Position numbers and translations under genes: made by a program
DNA from: Mucilaginibacter aquaedulcis
Lineage (GTDB): Bacteria; Bacteroidota; Bacteroidia; Sphingobacteriales; Sphingobacteriaceae
Reading direction: 5' to 3'
Assembly: GCF_030409325.1 (NCBI RefSeq)
Contig: NZ_JAUFPR010000002.1
Coordinates: forward strand, 1,426,001 to 1,490,000
DNA length: 64,000 bases
Shown here: one piece after another, positions 60,606 to 64,000 of the stretch
Layout of the letters: each line of letters starts with the position of its first letter
Numbering within the stretch: the first letter of the stretch is position 1
Notes under the pieces: generated by a model
Seen by the model: only the letters and a program-made list of their open reading frames with translations
Databases searched by the model: none
What the model was told of the DNA's origin: nothing

Positions 60606-63600
60606 TCATTCATTTCGGAGACTCTCAACCGGATTAGCAAAAGCTGCTTTAATGGACTGAAAACTTACAGTAATTATTGCAATAGCAATTGCCACTCCTG
60701 CAGCTGCTACCGGTATGTACCACTTGATTGTGGTGCGATAAGCAAAATCCTGAAGCCATTTTTGCATGGCCAGCCAGGCGAGCGGGCTTCCGATCAATAT
60801 CGAGATCAGTACCAGTTTGATAAAATCAACAGAGAGCATGGCCGTGATATTAGAAATGCTTGCGCCAAGCACTTTGCGAATACCAATTTCTTTGGTGCGC
60901 TGTTCGGCAGCGTAGGCTGCAAGGCCGAAAAGTCCGAGACAGGCTATCAATATAGCTAGCGAACTGAAACACAGGAAAATTGTTCCGGTGCGCTGTTCGG
61001 CACGATAACCCGCATCAAAATCAGCATCCATAAAGGAATAACTGAATTGCTGGTTTGGCGAAAACTGTTTCCATTTTTTGCCCATCATGGCGATTGCCTT
61101 GGACATGTCCCGCACATGCAGCCGAACATTTATCGCGCCGTTATCCGGCGCATAATATAAAGCGAGTGGCATGACCTCCTCATGAAGCGTTGCGAAGTGA
61201 AAGTCCTTCACTACGCCGATGATATGGTAAGGCTGAATACCGTAGGAATCACGATACAAAGTCTTATTCAGCGGTTGATCCGCGCCATATTTTCGCACAA
61301 ATGCTTCATTTACAATCATGCCTGCGCTGTCGCTCGCCATATCTTTTAAAAAGTTGCGCCCCGCTAAGAGTTTCAGTCCCATCGTTCGTATATAGTCTTC
61401 ATCTACAGGCCAGAACTCGGTAAGCAGCACCTGTTTAATGTCAATGGGCAGCCCTGGAAAAAGCCCCGTTCTCAGCCGCAGATCGCCTGTAGGCTGGAAG
61501 GCGGACATACTTACATTCACCACGCCGTTCATTTGCTTCAGTTCGTTTTTCAGCAAAGCCGCATGCTTACCCAGCACATCGGTATTTTTAATAACCAGTA
61601 CCTGGCTGCGATCAAAGCCAAGGCTTTTGTTACGAATAAAGGTGAGCTGGTTAAAGATCACCAGCGTGCTGATGATCAAAAAAATGGATATGGAAAACTG
61701 AAATACCACTAAAAAACTCCTCAGAAAGCTGTTCCTGAAACCTTTGGCTATTTTACCCTTGAGTACATCAATGGGCTGAAAGGCCGAAAGGAAAAAAGCC
61801 GGATAGCTGCCCGCCAAAATACCAACCACTAAAGCAATTAAAAGCAAGGCCGGCAGCAGCCACATTACTTGTGCCCAACCGATCGCTAATTGTTTTGCCG
61901 CCAGGTGATTGAACATGGGCAATAGCAGCCAGGCAATCACAGCCGCGATTACCGCGGAGCAAAGCGTAACCAATATGGATTCGGCGAGGAATTGTGCGAT
62001 CAGGAATTTACGTGCAGAACCCAATACCTTTCTGACACCCACTTCTTTGGCGCGGTTGGCAGAGCGGGCTGTACTCAGGTTCATGAAATTAATACAGGCA
62101 ATGAGCAGTATAAATGCCGCAATTATTAAAAATATATAAACATACTGCATATTGCTGCCGGCTTCAAGCTGGTATTTGGCATGATCGCGAAGGTGGATAT
62201 CAGTCACCGGCGTTAATACTGATCTCAGGTAATTATCGCCGCTTGTCCAGGCATCTGGGTTGAACGAATTTTTGATCTCTATCGCAGCGATTTCTTTTTC
62301 CAGCCGCTGCACGTCAGCACCGGGCTTTAACAACAAATAATTATGCATGCCGCCATACCCCCAGCCATGTTGAGCACTTTCCGGACGCGAACTGTAGGAC
62401 AGGAAAAAATCATAATGAAAATGCGATTGTTCCGGTATATCCCTGATGACACCGGTGATCTGATACTTGCTGGTATCATTGACGGTCAACGTTTGTCCGA
62501 CAACATTGACGCGGTTAAAGTATTTCTTCGCTGTGCTTTCTGTGATCACGGCACGATGCGGAGCATCTAACGCGTTAGCGGGGCTGCCATCGATCATGGG
62601 TAAGGTAAATACCTTAAAAAGTGAGGATTCGGTAAAAACCACCCTTTTTTCCTGTATTTTCTCCTCCCCTTTCCTGATATAGAATTTTAAGGGCGAAAGA
62701 AACAGCCCCTGTACATCGATCATGCGGGTCATTTGTTCCACCTCCGGAAAAATACCCTTCATGGCTGCAGGTAGCGGTTCTTCTGAAGTAGCGTACCGGT
62801 TAGTGTTGCCATTCAGCTTCACATCAAGCCCTATCCGGTATATCCGGTCCGCATGTTCGTTGTATTTATCATATCCCAGTTCGTTGATCACATAGAATAG
62901 GATAAGCAGGCATGTAGCCAAACCTACCGACAGGCCAAACATATTCAGCAGGGTAAAAGCTTTATTTTTAAGCAGGCTCCGGTAAGCGGATTTTAGATAG
63001 TTTTTGATCATCATATGGCGTTTAGAAATTTCGGCAGCCCATTCCGGCAGGCTTTTCTTACGCAAGATTACCGGCTTTACCGGATCCTGAAGTACCAACT
63101 TATCATTTGGCACTTCTTTTTTTGTACTTTCCCTGAACGAAGCAGGGCGCTGACCGGTTATTTCTTTAAAAACGCGGTTAAAGCTTGTCTTGGAATTAAA
63201 CCCCGACTCGTAAGCGATACCGATCAGGTTGTACCGGTTATAAGCAGGGTCATGCATTTTCCTGATCACTGCCCTCACACGGAATTCATTAATAAAATCA
63301 TTAAGGTTCTTTTTAAACACCATATTGATGATACGCGACACCTCGTGGGGATGCAATGCCAATTGTTGCGCCAGCGAGGCCAGGGTAAGTTCGGCATCCT
63401 CATAAAGCCGCTCTGTTATAACCATTCTTTTCAGCCGCCTGCCTTTCTCACGCAATTCATCCGGCGTAAATAACAAGGGGTCCACCAAGGTGTCTTTTTC
63501 TGTTTTCAGAATAGCGCTGACCGCCGTAGCTATCAACACCACGGACAGACCAACAACAAATGGCCCGTTGACGAGGCTTAGGGCGGTGAATACGATCAGC

Positions 63601-64000
63601 AGCTTCAGCACGACGTCAAGTCTGCCAAAAGTATAGCGTGGTCTGTCCATCAACACCGGCTGTCGTTGTTGATTACAGCGTTGTAACGCTTGAAAAGATA
63701 ATACAAAGTATCCGGCCATTACAAGCAGTGTCAGCCAGTTTGGAATTACGGGAACCAATATCAAAGGGCAAAAAAGCAGCAAATCTTTTCGGCCGAACCG
63801 CCGGTCTGGTTGTAACAGCTTTAACACATAGAAGTACATGAGTGGCCCTATAGCCAACCATACAGAAAACCATACACCGCTGATCTGCAGCACATTAACA
63901 ACCAGGGCTAAACTTAAATATCTATTTGCAGCACCGTTTGCTTTTTTTGAAAACCATAAAAGCAAAGCCAGGGTGCAGCCAATAAAGACTACCCCAAGGA
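60606..64000 (-). CDS. AraC-type regulator fused to a MacB/FtsX-type ABC permease, 5' end cut by the window edge
   Basis: The frame is open through the right edge (LGVVFIGCTLALLLWF before the TTG at 63965), so the start is outside. Counting from 63965, residues 1-155 are transmembrane helices. About 180-285 hold an AraC helix-turn-helix (LASLAQQLALHPHEVSRIIN, then LIGIAYESGFNSKTSFNRVF). From about 320 a two-domain permease begins at its usual MIKNYLKSAYRSLLKNKAFT start. Two FtsX domains (NLSTARSANRAKEVGVRKVL and AAEQRTKEIGIRKVLGASIS) flank MacB-like periplasmic parts. Regulator and permease in one protein would tie membrane sensing to transcription. No in-frame stop separates them. Confidence 0.85.
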   Translation of the reverse strand, partial: LGVVFIGCTLALLLWFSKKANGAANRYLSLALVVNVLQISGVWFSVWLAIGPLMYFYVLKLLQPDRRFGRKDLLLFCPLILVPVIPNWLTLLVMAGYFVLSFQALQRCNQQRQPVLMDRPRYTFGRLDVVLKLLIVFTALSLVNGPFVVGLSVVLIATAVSAILKTEKDTLVDPLLFTPDELREKGRRLKRMVITERLYEDAELTLASLAQQLALHPHEVSRIINMVFKKNLNDFINEFRVRAVIRKMHDPAYNRYNLIGIAYESGFNSKTSFNRVFKEITGQRPASFRESTKKEVPNDKLVLQDPVKPVILRKKSLPEWAAEISKRHMMIKNYLKSAYRSLLKNKAFTLLNMFGLSVGLATCLLILFYVINELGYDKYNEHADRIYRIGLDVKLNGNTNRYATSEEPLPAAMKGIFPEVEQMTRMIDVQGLFLSPLKFYIRKGEEKIQEKRVVFTESSLFKVFTLPMIDGSPANALDAPHRAVITESTAKKYFNRVNVVGQTLTVNDTSKYQITGVIRDIPEQSHFHYDFFLSYSSRPESAQHGWGYGGMHNYLLLKPGADVQRLEKEIAAIEIKNSFNPDAWTSGDNYLRSVLTPVTDIHLRDHAKYQLEAGSNMQYVYIFLIIAAFILLIACINFMNLSTARSANRAKEVGVRKVLGSARKFLIAQFLAESILVTLCSAVIAAVIAWLLLPMFNHLAAKQLAIGWAQVMWLLPALLLIALVVGILAGSYPAFFLSAFQPIDVLKGKIAKGFRNSFLRSFLVVFQFSISIFLIISTLVIFNQLTFIRNKSLGFDRSQVLVIKNTDVLGKHAALLKNELKQMNGVVNVSMSAFQPTGDLRLRTGLFPGLPIDIKQVLLTEFWPVDEDYIRTMGLKLLAGRNFLKDMASDSAGMIVNEAFVRKYGADQPLNKTLYRDSYGIQPYHIIGVVKDFHFATLHEEVMPLALYYAPDNGAINVRLHVRDMSKAIAMMGKKWKQFSPNQQFSYSFMDADFDAGYRAEQRTGTIFLCFSSLAILIACLGLFGLAAYAAEQRTKEIGIRKVLGASISNITAMLSVDFIKLVLISILIGSPLAWLAMQKWLQDFAYRTTIKWYIPVAAAGVAIAIAIITVSFQSIKAAFANPVESLRNE

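Noticed and set aside
63015..63473. A 152-codon plus-strand frame
   Set aside because: It is antisense to the AraC helix-turn-helix region of the fusion gene.
1..64000. Insertion sequences, integrases, tRNA and rRNA genes
   Set aside because: I looked for transposase or integrase motifs and for tRNA-like cloverleaf ends and found none. The island and array boundaries are seen only as gene fragments.

Overview
The window comes from a Bacteroidota genome, most likely a Sphingobacteriaceae relative such as Mucilaginibacter or Pedobacter (inference). Evidence: a SusC/SusD pair, several CarboxypepD_reg-type outer-membrane barrels, a GLPGLI protein, NVEALA-like peptides, DUF1573, a Bacteroidetes-type MobA/MobB/MobC island, few Shine-Dalgarno sequences and AT-rich spacers. 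No rRNA, tRNA, CRISPR array or complete transposase was found.

Layout. (1) 1-4254, minus: three genes in a row. They encode a signal-less Ig-repeat/beta-propeller protein, a 75-aa protein and a large protein cut by the left edge. (2) 5060-17631: a ribosomal-peptide (RiPP) locus. It has four Gly-Gly-leader, Cys-rich precursor genes (one frameshifted), a radical SAM/SPASM enzyme, a C39-peptidase ABC exporter, a tandem-duplicated GT25-like glycosyltransferase, an outer-membrane barrel and a GT25-LicD fusion. A divergent sugar-nucleotide pair (CapD/PseB-like SDR and nucleotidyltransferase) lies beside it. (3) 18196-24629: outer-membrane proteins and a duplicated secreted protein, one copy broken at a poly-T run. 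(4) 24764-25541: a graveyard of gene fragments. (5) 25846-32145: a mobilisation island (MobC, MobB, MobA, oriT-like hairpins, toprim primase, cargo) ending in a radC fragment. (6) 32146-34312: an orphan polymorphic-toxin tip (deaminase-like) with twin SUKH immunity genes. (7) 35139-42300: SusC/SusD, a lipoprotein phosphoesterase with VCBS repeats, and a FecR-like fragment. (8) 42972-55178, all minus: a twelve-gene block around two NVEALA-like exported peptides, with ECF sigma and anti-sigma, GLPGLI, an outer-membrane barrel, an O-antigen-ligase/TPR protein, an S9 peptidase, a propeller lipoprotein, DUF1573 and signal peptidase I. (9) 56294-60227: a second orphan toxin/immunity array, including a YwqJ-YwqK-EndoV-like trio. 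(10) 60606 to the right edge: an AraC-type regulator fused to a MacB/FtsX-type permease.

How the parts work together. In the RiPP locus the precursors would be modified by the rSAM enzyme and perhaps decorated by the GT25 and LicD proteins. They would then be cut at Gly-Gly and exported by the C39 ABC protein; the barrel may serve outer-membrane passage. The locus at 42972-55178 looks like a separate exported-peptide system. It uses ordinary signal-peptide export, its own signal peptidase and an ECF switch. The two toxin arrays share a 192-bp block at about 94% identity and look like recombination-driven storage of toxin tips whose immunity genes are kept while the toxins decay.

Limits: all family names come from motifs read by eye. 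No database search was run.
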